A stretch of DNA of 64,000 nt. Source: Wenzhouxiangella sp. AB-CW3. Its GTDB lineage: Bacteria; Pseudomonadota; Gammaproteobacteria; Xanthomonadales; Wenzhouxiangellaceae. The stretch is from the NCBI RefSeq assembly GCF_014725735.1, contig NZ_CP061368.1, positions 1,503,225 through 1,567,224 on the forward strand, read 5' to 3'. This document shows positions 34,614 through 41,570 of this stretch, piece by piece. Within the stretch, counting starts at the first letter, position 1. The number at the start of each line of letters is the position of its first letter. The position numbers and the translations under genes were made by a program. The notes under the pieces are model-generated. The model made no database searches. It was given only the letters and a program-made list of their open reading frames with translations, and had not been told where the DNA came from.

Positions 34614-36359
34614 ATGAATCTTCTGGCGGAAACCTGGCGCTCTTCGTTCTGGGTCGCCCGAGTGACCTGGCGGATAATGCAGGTCTGCTGGTTGCGGACC
34701 TTTACGCTTATTTTGACCATCGCCGGCAAGAAGCTCGCGTTGCTCCTTGCCTTTTTTCTACCTCTGAAAGTTATTCTCCTTGCCGGATCTGATGGGGTTC
34801 CGAGATACTTCCAGTTCTTTATTGATCCGGCACAGAAGGACCCATGGATTGTCGGTCTATCGGTTGGGGCCGTTGCCTTCTATCTGCTTTCTTTACTGTT
34901 CGAGTATGCGGCCACTCGCATATCCGAAAGCGGAACGCGGGATATAGCGACTTCCGCCAGCCAATATTCAGTCACCAGTGAAAACCTGCGAGAAATGCAG
35001 GGGTACTACAGAAAGCTAAGCAGAGTCAATGCAGATACCCTGGTGCTTGTTCTGGGTCTGGCGCTGATCTTCTGGCTGGATTTCGTGCTGTTTCTAACAG
35101 TCGGGTCACTGATTTTTCTATTTTACCTGATACCTTTGGTGGTGCTGAGCCGAGGGGATGTGCTCAACCCCACCCGGGTGATGAGCTTCATTCTGAATCA
35201 GACATCCGTCTATCTCCAGATCGCCCTGGCTGTCACTTTTCTCGGGGGGTTTTTTGCCATCCTCTCAAGTTTTATAGGCAATGGCGAAGGCAATATTCTG
35301 ATTGCGATTCTATCTTTGCTGCTGTTGCGCCAGGTTCTGGCCGGACTGTCGAGCAACGCCATGCTGCTGTCGACACTTTGGCCTTCCCGGCACCAGATTG
35401 AGCCGCTGGTTTTTCCTGAGCGCAAGATACAAAGCGAGCAGAACAAGGCCAGCCGTAATCTACGACTATTGTTCGCACCCGAGAGCAGAATAAGTGATCT
35501 CGCTCAAGCCTTGAGTTTGGGAGGCGGCGGACAAGATTCCGTATCATCAAGTTATGTCGATTGCTCGCTTTCAAAGATTTATCTGTTCAGGGTGGAGTTG
35601 AACACTAAGGACCCTGAGTCGCCGACGGTCTTGCAGCAGCAGGTTTTTGCGAAGAAATCAGTGCCGCGTCTGGAGCATGAGGATTTCCTGTTTCAGTATG
35701 TATCGAGAAGTGATTTTCGCGCCCCGTCGGTTCGGGCTCGCTATTCTGTCGGCCCTTTTGAATGTCAGGTTGTCGATTGGCCCCATCAGAAAAGACCTAA
35801 AGGCGTCAGCTTTAAATCAATGCAGCCGGAGATCATGTCTTTTTACTGGTCGATCTCGCCGCCGGCCTCTTTGGTCCGTGCATTCAAAAGCTCCCATATG
35901 ATGCTTGAAGATCGGTTGTCGTATGATCTTCTGGAACGATTGACGGTGGCGCTTGATTCCACTCAGTTGGTTAATTGCTTTGAGCGTTTCCTGGGCCAGA
36001 AGAAGCGGATTGCTGAGGTTCTCAAGGAACTTCCAGTTTTTGTGTGGAATCCTGATCTGAGTGCATCTCACGTGGAGCTTGAAAGTGGCGGTAGATGGTC
36101 TGCAATGATTTGGCATCGATGGAGCCTGCAGTATGTCGGGTGCGGCTTGCCGCCTTCCACTTCCAGAGATGAGATTGTCGGAATGATCGGGGCTGCGGCA
36201 AAAGAGCGAAAATGGCCTGACAACGCATTGACACCCGAGTATGTGTTGCTGGCTCGGGATTGTCATGAAATCGAGCAGTCGATCAAATGTGATGCCTTCA
36301 ACAAGGCCATAGGCCTCATGGCGGATGTTCTGAAGAATCCGGTGCTTGAGCATGGGTGA
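34614..36359 (+). CDS. Membrane protein: ABC-type-1-like transmembrane half plus kinase-like C-terminal domain
   Basis: The ~581-aa protein has about five to six hydrophobic segments in residues ~20-250, arranged like the transmembrane domain of type-1 ABC exporters but with no Walker A or ABC signature anywhere. The C-terminal half (~270-580) is soluble. It contains FVWNPDLSASHVELESGGRW, which vaguely recalls the catalytic loop of APH-like kinases (HxDxxxxN) with the His replaced. I do not recognise the family. GTG 34611 is an alternative start. It may be a membrane-bound regulator or modifying enzyme of the glycan operon. Confidence 0.6.
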   Translation: MNLLAETWRSSFWVARVTWRIMQVCWLRTFTLILTIAGKKLALLLAFFLPLKVILLAGSDGVPRYFQFFIDPAQKDPWIVGLSVGAVAFYLLSLLFEYAATRISESGTRDIATSASQYSVTSENLREMQGYYRKLSRVNADTLVLVLGLALIFWLDFVLFLTVGSLIFLFYLIPLVVLSRGDVLNPTRVMSFILNQTSVYLQIALAVTFLGGFFAILSSFIGNGEGNILIAILSLLLLRQVLAGLSSNAMLLSTLWPSRHQIEPLVFPERKIQSEQNKASRNLRLLFAPESRISDLAQALSLGGGGQDSVSSSYVDCSLSKIYLFRVELNTKDPESPTVLQQQVFAKKSVPRLEHEDFLFQYVSRSDFRAPSVRARYSVGPFECQVVDWPHQKRPKGVSFKSMQPEIMSFYWSISPPASLVRAFKSSHMMLEDRLSYDLLERLTVALDSTQLVNCFERFLGQKKRIAEVLKELPVFVWNPDLSASHVELESGGRWSAMIWHRWSLQYVGCGLPPSTSRDEIVGMIGAAAKERKWPDNALTPEYVLLARDCHEIEQSIKCDAFNKAIGLMADVLKNPVLEHG

Positions 36360-37418
36360 ATGAGCAAGCTGTTTCTGCATGCCGGCTTTCACAAGACCGG
36401 GACGACAGCCATTCAGCAGCTTGCTGCTCGTAACCGCCGCCGCCTCAAAACAGGCGGCTTTCTGTATCCGCGGTTGTGGCCGGCCACCTTCCGGCCCGCG
36501 TCGGCTCATCATTTCCTGGCCCATGCGGTGGCAGGCAACGAGCGTTTCGTGACTCATAAGCAGGCTCGCTTGCTGATCTCTCGCTGGCAACGCTGGGCCG
36601 CGCGGAGCGGCGGGCGGGTGGTGCTGAGCTCAGAGGCCATCTGTCGGCATCAGCTCGGCGATGCTGCCGACCCCATTGAACGGCAGCGTGCCTACCTGGA
36701 ACGGTTGGCGGGCCTGCTCGAGGGGTTCGAGGTGGAGCCCGTGCTGGTGGTGCGTCGCCAGGACGATTTTGCCCGCTCGCTGTACCAGGAACACGTTGCC
36801 GCCGGGCTCAGTGACAGCGCGCGGCGGACGTTTCCCGAGTTCATCGAAGCGCTGGGTGCCGGCAAGATCCGGTTTCTGGAGCGGCTCGAACTCTTTCGGC
36901 GTGTGTTTGGCCGGGTACGGGTGCTGGTCTACGAGGAGCTGGCCCAAGGGGACTTGCCGAGGTCATTTTTCGAGGCGTTTGGCGTTTCCGGTCTCGAGGA
37001 TGACGGTTCAGGAACGGTGCGCGAGAGCCTGACGGTTGGGGAAACCCTGGTCAAGCGGCATCTCAATCCATGGCTGAGGCGCCCGATGCAGAATCGGGCG
37101 CTGTTGTGGTGGTTGGGGCAGCAGCGAATCAGGCAGGCGATCGAAAGGGAGCTGGGCGCATGCACCTCGCTTTGGCCCGATGGGCGCATGCGCCAGGATT
37201 TTCTGGCCCGGTTCGACGATGAAAATCAGCGCATTGCAGAAGAGTTTCTGGGGCACAGTGGTAGTCTGTTTCCTCCGCTGGCTGGAGCGTGGCATGACAG
37301 TGGCGCTTGCAGCGCGGAGGAACAGTTGGCGGCGGTTCGGCGTGTCGTGCGGGCCGGGCGCCGGAGTTTGCAGGCGGTCCTGGGCAAGGCGGCGGTGGAA
37401 GGGATATTGCGGGTTTGA
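36360..37418 (+). CDS. [20 protein letters not shown] protein
   Basis: This 352-aa protein begins LFLHAGFHKTGTTAIQQLAA, a clear sulfotransferase P-loop (HKTGTT). VEPVLVVRRQDDFARSLYQEHVA near residue 125 matches the 3'-phosphate-binding segment. It is immediately adjacent to the upstream gene and overlaps the downstream GT2 gene by one base. Its GC content and codon use are higher than in the other sulfotransferases of the window, suggesting longer residence or a different source. Confidence 0.85.
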   Translation: MSKLFLHAGFHKTGTTAIQQLAARNRRRLKTGGFLYPRLWPATFRPASAHHFLAHAVAGNERFVTHKQARLLISRWQRWAARSGGRVVLSSEAICRHQLGDAADPIERQRAYLERLAGLLEGFEVEPVLVVRRQDDFARSLYQEHVAAGLSDSARRTFPEFIEALGAGKIRFLERLELFRRVFGRVRVLVYEELAQGDLPRSFFEAFGVSGLEDDGSGTVRESLTVGETLVKRHLNPWLRRPMQNRALLWWLGQQRIRQAIERELGACTSLWPDGRMRQDFLARFDDENQRIAEEFLGHSGSLFPPLAGAWHDSGACSAEEQLAAVRRVVRAGRRSLQAVLGKAAVEGILRV

Positions 37419-38200
37419 TGATGAGTGAAGAACAAGCGATCGGGCAGGGCGAGAAACAGTCACTCGAAGCCGGGGTGTCGGTGATCACGCCGGCGCACAA
37501 CGCGGCCGATGTGGTCGAGCGGGTGGTCGAGTCGGTGGCGCGACAGTCTTTCGCGGCGCTGGAGCATATCGTGATCGATGACGGGTCTGCCGACGATACG
37601 CTGGAAATGCTGCGTTCACTCCAGGCCCGGTTTGGTGCGTTACAGGTGATCTCCCAGCCGAAAAGGGGAGCGGCACAGGCGCGCAATGCCGGTATCGAGG
37701 TGGCCCGAGGCCGCTATATCGCCTTTCTGGATGCCGACGACGAGTGGCTGCCGGACAAGCTGGCGCGGCAGATCGGCTTCATGGAGGAAACCGGCACGCT
37801 GTTCAGTTACGGCGACTACTGGCGCTGTCGCGGTGCAAGCAAGGACAGGCGGAAGCTTGTGACAGGGCCGGCGGCGCTGACCTATGCCGACTTGCTCAGG
37901 GGCTGCCCGATCGGCTGCCTGACGGTGGCCTACAACCAGCAAGCCATGGGCAAGATGTACATGCCCGAGGTGCCGCGCGGCCACGATTGGGGCCTGTGGC
38001 TGAAGCTGACACGCGACGGCGAGCCGGCAAGGCGCTTTCCGGGCGTGGCGGCAATCTATCACATGCAGTCCCGCTCACTGTCGCGCAACAAGCTGGGAAA
38101 GGCATGTGACATTTACCGGATTTACCGGGAGCAGGAGGGAATTGGGATTCCGAGCAGCCTGAGGCATCTGGCGGAGCATAGTTGGAGGTCGGTTTTTTGA
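37418..38200 (+). CDS. GT2 family glycosyltransferase
   Basis: This ~260-aa GT-A transferase contains VSVITPAHNAADVVERVVESV near residue 23, HIVIDDGSADDT, AAQARNAGIEVARGRYIAFLDADDEW (metal-binding DADD) and the acceptor-side segment PRGHDWGLWLKLTRDG. I chose ATG 37418, overlapping the upstream stop, because the longer frame would put the GT2 core far from the N-terminus. It is the last gene of the glycan operon before the repeat-rich zone. Confidence 0.88.
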   Translation: MMSEEQAIGQGEKQSLEAGVSVITPAHNAADVVERVVESVARQSFAALEHIVIDDGSADDTLEMLRSLQARFGALQVISQPKRGAAQARNAGIEVARGRYIAFLDADDEWLPDKLARQIGFMEETGTLFSYGDYWRCRGASKDRRKLVTGPAALTYADLLRGCPIGCLTVAYNQQAMGKMYMPEVPRGHDWGLWLKLTRDGEPARRFPGVAAIYHMQSRSLSRNKLGKACDIYRIYREQEGIGIPSSLRHLAEHSWRSVF

Positions 38201-38258
38201 ACGTGTGAAGGGGCGGGCTTCGGCGGTTGGCTCGGTGGGGTGTTGGTTGGGGACTGAG

Positions 38259-38307
38259 GTGTTAGGTGTTAGGTGTTAGGTGTTAGGTGTTAGGTGTTAG
38301 GTGTTAG
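38259..38307 (+). repeat. Heptamer array, 7 x GTGTTAG
   Basis: Seven perfect head-to-tail copies of GTGTTAG are followed by GGGGGGCTCGCAC. The same unit followed by the same sequence recurs at 39479, forming a direct duplication around the toxin-antitoxin pair. Confidence 0.97.
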
Positions 38308-38311
38308 GGGG

Positions 38312-38537
38312 GCTCGCACATGGGTTCGGCGCGGTGGTGATCTCTATCTGTCGTCCCGGAATCGCCGTAGGCGATATCCGGGATCTCGCACATGGGCATC
38401 GGCGCGGTGGTGATCTCTATCTGTCGTCCCGGAATCGCCGTAGGCGATATCCGGGATCTCGCACATGGGCATCGGCGCGGTGGTGATCTCTATCTGTCGT
38501 CCCGGAATCGCCGTAGGCGATATCCGGGATCTCGCAC
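38312..38537 (+). repeat. 73-bp tandem repeat, three copies, each with a palindromic element
   Basis: The unit runs CTCGCACATGGGCATCGGCG... and includes the palindrome TGTCGTCCCGGAATCGCCGT...GGCGATATCCGGGATCTCGCAC at 38349, 38422 and 38495. The period is exactly 73 bp and copies are nearly identical (GGTTC versus GGCATC in the first). A single copy occurs at 39571-39653. Confidence 0.95.
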
Positions 38538-38598
38538 GGTGGTTGTTGGCACGGGTTGGAGTTGGGGTTTTTGGTGCAGGCCGTGCTGGTTGATCGGT

Positions 38599-38640
38599 GC
38601 GAGGTCCCGGCTCTCCGTTTCACTCCGGCCGGGACGACGG
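38599..38640 (+). repeat. Palindromic repeat, GAGGTCCCGG family (variant loop)
   Basis: GCGAGGTCCCGGCTCTCCGT...CCGGCCGGGACGACGG shares the outer arms GAGGTCCCGG / CCGGGACGAC with the other members but has a different centre. Two short copies of GGGACGACGGGGTTTATGGGCC follow in tandem (to ~38675). Confidence 0.85.
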
Positions 38641-38700
38641 GGTTTATGGGCCGGGACGACGGGGTTTATGGGCCGGGGCGACGGGGGGCGGAAGCGACGC

Positions 38701-39147
38701 TTATGGGGAGGTGGCTTCGTTGATTGTTGTGGTCAGGGGGTTGAGGATGGTCAGGTTTTCGATTTGCTGGCCGGGTTGCAGGTCTTCTGAGAGCAGCCAG
38801 TTGCAGCCGGCTTGTTGTGCGCTGGCGATGATGAGGGCGTCCCACCATGAGGTCTTATAGCGGTCTTCGATGAACCAGGCTTGTTCTAGGGTTTGCGCAT
38901 TGATATCGAGCGGCCGCCAAGTCAGCAGGTCGCGGATGTCTGACCGGGCCTGGTCCTGGGGCAGGCCCGGATCGAGGCGGTGGGTGACGACCTGGTAGTA
39001 CTCTTTTAGGACCTGTGTGCTGATTCGTCCGGCGCGGTTGGCCCACAGGTGCTTCAGCCAGGTCCGGGCCTGGCTATGCTTTTCTGGCTCGGTGGTGTCG
39101 CGGGCGTAGACGAGGACGTTGGTGTCAACGAAGTATGTCTCGGTCAT
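38701..39147 (-). CDS. PIN-domain toxin (VapC-like ribonuclease)
   Basis: This 148-aa protein has the PIN-domain acidic residues: YFVDTNVLVYARD (first Asp near residue 8), STQVLKEYYQVVT (Glu), and SWWDALIIASAQQ (the third conserved Asp). Such proteins cleave specific RNAs. It overlaps the upstream antitoxin gene by 23 nt. The frame is intact and the catalytic residues are present, in contrast to the vapC pseudogene at 21807. Confidence 0.9.
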   Translation of the reverse strand: MTETYFVDTNVLVYARDTTEPEKHSQARTWLKHLWANRAGRISTQVLKEYYQVVTHRLDPGLPQDQARSDIRDLLTWRPLDINAQTLEQAWFIEDRYKTSWWDALIIASAQQAGCNWLLSEDLQPGQQIENLTILNPLTTTINEATSP

Positions 39148-39367
39148 ACAGGTTCTCGCGGGTGGGGTAGGGTTCGTCGGTTTTTCTCATTTTCACGGGG
39201 GTGCGGCCAAAGAATCGGTCGGCGGCATTCTTGATTGCTTGTTCTCTTTCACGGTGTTCGCGCAGCATTTCGCCGACCAGGCGAGAAACGCTGGTGTTGC
39301 GGCGGGCTGCTTCCATACGGGCCCAGCGGGCGGTTTCGGGATCGAGTGTGATGGTGACGTTTTTCAT
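39125..39367 (-). CDS. Ribbon-helix-helix-like antitoxin
   Basis: I chose ATG at 39367, which gives KNVTITLDPETARWARMEAARR, the usual beginning of a ribbon-helix-helix DNA-binding protein, followed by NTSVSRLVGEMLREH. The ~80-aa size and position directly before the PIN toxin mark it as the antitoxin. Two heptamers GAAGTGT lie about 40 bp upstream of the start (39407-39420). Confidence 0.85.
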   Translation of the reverse strand: MKNVTITLDPETARWARMEAARRNTSVSRLVGEMLREHREREQAIKNAADRFFGRTPVKMRKTDEPYPTRENLYDRDILR

Positions 39368-39406
39368 GGCACGAAGTTCGTGGGGCACGAAGATAGTGTA
39401 CAGATT

Positions 39407-39420
39407 GAAGTGTGAAGTGT
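39407..39420 (+). repeat. Short heptamer array, 2 x GAAGTGT
   Basis: Two copies of GAAGTGT followed by GAAGGGGG lie upstream of the antitoxin gene. They are the same unit as the long array at 41044. Confidence 0.85.
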
Positions 39421-39478
39421 GAAGGGGGGGTTCGGGAAGTTTGGTGGGTAGTTGGGGTGGGTGCCTTTCGTCCGGGGG

Positions 39479-39569
39479 GTGTTAGGTGTTAGGTGTTAGG
39501 TGTTAGGTGTTAGGTGTTAGGTGTTAGGTGTTAGGTGTTAGGTGTTAGGTGTTAGGTGTTAGGTGTTAG
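39479..39569 (+). repeat. Heptamer array, 13 x GTGTTAG
   Basis: Thirteen perfect head-to-tail copies are followed by GGGGGGCTCGCACATGGGTT, exactly as after the 7-copy array at 38259. The different copy numbers at the two duplicated sites show that the array length changes. Confidence 0.97.
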
Positions 39570-39570
39570 G

Positions 39571-39757
39571 GGGGCTCGCACATGGGTTCGGCGCGGTGGT
39601 GATCTCTATCTGTCGTCCCGGAATCGCCGTCGGCGATATCCGGGATCTCGCACGGTGGGTGTTGGCACGGGCTGGCGCTGGGGCTTTTGGTGCAGGCTTT
39701 GCTGGGTATTTGTGTGGGAGGTCCCGGATAAATGCTGCGCATTTTCCGGGACGACGG
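39571..39757 (+). repeat. Second copy of the palindrome-bearing module
   Basis: It repeats the sequence after the first array (CTCGCACATGGGTTCGGCGC, palindrome at 39611-39653, then GTTGGCACGGG...TTTTGGTGCAGGC). It ends with another palindromic repeat at 39718-39757 whose centre is ATAAATGCTGCGCATTT. Confidence 0.9.
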
Positions 39758-39978
39758 CTTGGGTGGAGGGCGTTTTCCGGGCCGATGGTTTTTTTGGGGG
39801 TGGGGGATTACCGGCGATGCAACGCCGGTCTACGGGTGTTGGGTGGGTCGGGGATGTGTCCCCGGCGTGGAGCTGAGGGGGCGTTTTCCGGGCCGATGGT
39901 TTTTTTGGGGGTGGGGGATTGCCGGCGATGCAACGCCGGTCTACGGATGTTGGGTAGGCCGGGGCTGCATCCCCGGCG
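39758..39978 (+). repeat. 111-bp direct repeat with GTAG-headed palindromes
   Basis: Two near-identical copies (period 111 bp) each contain GGGCCGATGGTTTTTTTGGG, the palindrome CCGGCGATGCAACGCCGGTCTAC (39811-39833 and 39922-39944; GTAG on the reverse strand) and a second palindrome of the form GTAGGCCGGGGCTGCATCCC (39954-39978; degraded at 39846). The following ~160 bp up to cysD hold no gene. Confidence 0.85.
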
Positions 39979-40139
39979 AACACGACGATTGGGGGTGTTC
40001 ATTCCGGTTGGTCGTATGGTCATTACCGGAGCATCTGATTGCGGGGGGATTTCGGTGATACATTCTGCATTCGCGCCGGGGCGGGTCTTGGGTCCGTGTC
40101 GGTACTGACGGTTCATGCCTGGTTTTGGAGATTCACGGA

Positions 40140-41039
40140 GTGACGACATTGACGCATCTCGATGCCCTAGAGGCCGAGGCGATTCATATCATTCGCGAGG
40201 TGGCTGCCCAGTTTCAGCATCCAGTGATGTTGTATTCGGTGGGCAAGGACTCGTCGGTGCTTCTGCACTTGCTGGTCAAGGCGTTTTGCCCCTCGCCGCC
40301 ACCGATTCCGCTGTTGCATGTGGATACCGGCTGGAAGTTTCGCGAGATGATCGAGTTTCGGGACCGGCGTGCGCGGGAAACCGGTTGCCAGTTGTTCGCC
40401 TATACCAATCCCGAGGGGGTTGAGCAGGGCGTCGGGCCGGTGTCGCATGGTGCGTCGGTGCATACCGATGTGATGAAGACGCAGGCTTTGAAGCAGGCGC
40501 TGGACAAGTACCAGGTGGACGCGGCCATTGGTGGCGCCCGCCGCGACGAGGAGAAGTCACGCGCCAAGGAGCGGGTGTTCTCGTTCCGCAATCATCGCCA
40601 TCAGTGGGATCCGAAGAACCAGCGGCCGGAACTGTGGCAGCACTACAACGGCCGTATCAACCGCGGTGAGAGCGTGAGGGTGTTTCCGCTTTCGAACTGG
40701 ACGGAGCTGGATATCTGGCTCTATATCTACCGCGAGAACATCGAAGTGCCTTCGCTGTATTTCGCCAAGCCCCGCCCGGTGGTCGAGCGCGAGGGAATTC
40801 TGATCATGGTCGACGATGACCGTCTGCCGATCGAACCGGGGGAAGTACAGACCCGCACTGTACGCTTCCGCACCCTGGGCTGCTACCCACTGACCGGCGC
40901 CATCGAATCCGAAGCCGATTCCCTGGAAGCCATCATCAGCGAAATGCTGGTCGCAACCACCTCCGAACGCCAAGGACGGGTGATCGACAAGGATCCGGCG
41001 GATTCTATGGAGAAGAAGAAGATTGAGGGGTATTTCTAA
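40140..41039 (+). CDS. cysD: Sulfate adenylyltransferase subunit 2
   Basis: CysD is the PP-loop ATP pyrophosphatase subunit that, with the CysN GTPase, makes adenosine 5'-phosphosulfate from sulfate and ATP. It contains the PP-loop [55 protein letters not shown] and the conserved [24 protein letters not shown]. The length of ~299 aa is standard. I chose GTG 40140, with GGAG 9 nt upstream, rather than TTG 40125. It should form an operon with cysNC but is separated from it by a four-helix-bundle gene and heptamer repeats. Confidence 0.95.
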   Translation: MTTLTHLDALEAEAIHIIREVAAQFQHPVMLYSVGKDSSVLLHLLVKAFCPSPPPIPLLHVDTGWKFREMIEFRDRRARETGCQLFAYTNPEGVEQGVGPVSHGASVHTDVMKTQALKQALDKYQVDAAIGGARRDEEKSRAKERVFSFRNHRHQWDPKNQRPELWQHYNGRINRGESVRVFPLSNWTELDIWLYIYRENIEVPSLYFAKPRPVVEREGILIMVDDDRLPIEPGEVQTRTVRFRTLGCYPLTGAIESEADSLEAIISEMLVATTSERQGRVIDKDPADSMEKKKIEGYF

Positions 41040-41043
41040 GTGG

Positions 41044-41134
41044 GAAGGGTGAAGGGTGAAGGGTTAAGTGTGAAGTGTGAAGTGTGAAGTGTGAAGTGTT
41101 AAGTGTTAAGTGTTAAGTGTTAAGTGTTAAGTGT
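41044..41134 (+). repeat. Heptamer array, 13 units (GAAGGGT, GAAGTGT, TAAGTGT)
   Basis: Thirteen consecutive 7-bp units begin immediately after the cysD stop: 3 x GAAGGGT, 1 x TAAGTGT, 4 x GAAGTGT, 5 x TAAGTGT. Variants are grouped in blocks, which points to growth by local duplication. The array ends 20 bp before the start of the four-helix-bundle gene. Confidence 0.97.
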
Positions 41135-41153
41135 GGCGTTGCGGGAGGTTTTT

Positions 41154-41570
41154 GTGGCTTACTTTTCGTTTGAGGATTTGGAGGTTTGGAAGCGCGGGTG
41201 TCGGGTGGCAGTGGAGGTTTGCTCCTTGCTGCGCGATTCGCGGGAGTGGGGGCTTCGGGATCAGATGATGCGGGCGGCGGTTTCGGTGCCGTCGAATATT
41301 GCCGAGGGTGCTGAGCGTAGTGCGCCGAGAGATTTTGCGCGGTTTTTGAACATTGCTCGCGGTTCGGCGGCGGAGTTGCGCACGCAGCTTTATATCGCGT
41401 CACAGACAGGTGTGGTGTCCAGCGAACGGGCATCTGAGTTGATCAAGGAACTGAAGGAAGTGTCATCCATGCTATACACGCTGGCCAATCAGCAAACGCA
41501 GAAGGTGAAGGAAGAAGATTCTTCACACTTCACACTTCACACTTCACACTTGCCCGCGGAGCACTCGTGA
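41154..41570 (+). CDS. Four-helix-bundle protein (S23 / 23S rRNA intervening-sequence type)
   Basis: This ~138-aa protein matches the S23-like four-helix-bundle family: [20 protein letters not shown] at the N-terminus, [21 protein letters not shown] in the middle and [19 protein letters not shown] in the third helix. Relatives are encoded in 23S rRNA intervening sequences, and the diversity-generating retroelement protein Avd shares the fold. Molecular function is not established for this type. GTG 41154 is chosen for its GGGAGG site. The last ~18 residues ([18 protein letters not shown]-like) are translated heptamer repeat. It splits the cysD-cysNC pair. Confidence 0.88.
   Translation: MAYFSFEDLEVWKRGCRVAVEVCSLLRDSREWGLRDQMMRAAVSVPSNIAEGAERSAPRDFARFLNIARGSAAELRTQLYIASQTGVVSSERASELIKELKEVSSMLYTLANQQTQKVKEEDSSHFTLHTSHLPAEHS
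41524..41551 (-). repeat. Inverted heptamer array, 4 units, inside the four-helix-bundle gene end
   Basis: Four copies of CACACTT on the + strand read AAGTGTG on the other strand, the same unit as the array at 41044 but in opposite orientation. The two arrays therefore bracket the four-helix-bundle gene as inverted repeats. Confidence 0.95.

Noticed and set aside
38301-38790. Short + strand open frames in the 73-bp repeats
   Set aside because: Their proteins are just translated repeat units, with no start signal and antisense overlap with the PIN toxin gene.
38259-39569. Heptamer arrays considered as a CRISPR array
   Set aside because: The units are 7 bp, contiguous and without spacers, and no cas genes are present. 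They are simple tandem repeats.
41154-41570. Four-helix-bundle protein considered as Avd of a diversity-generating retroelement
   Set aside because: No reverse transcriptase gene and no template/variable repeat pair is present in the window.
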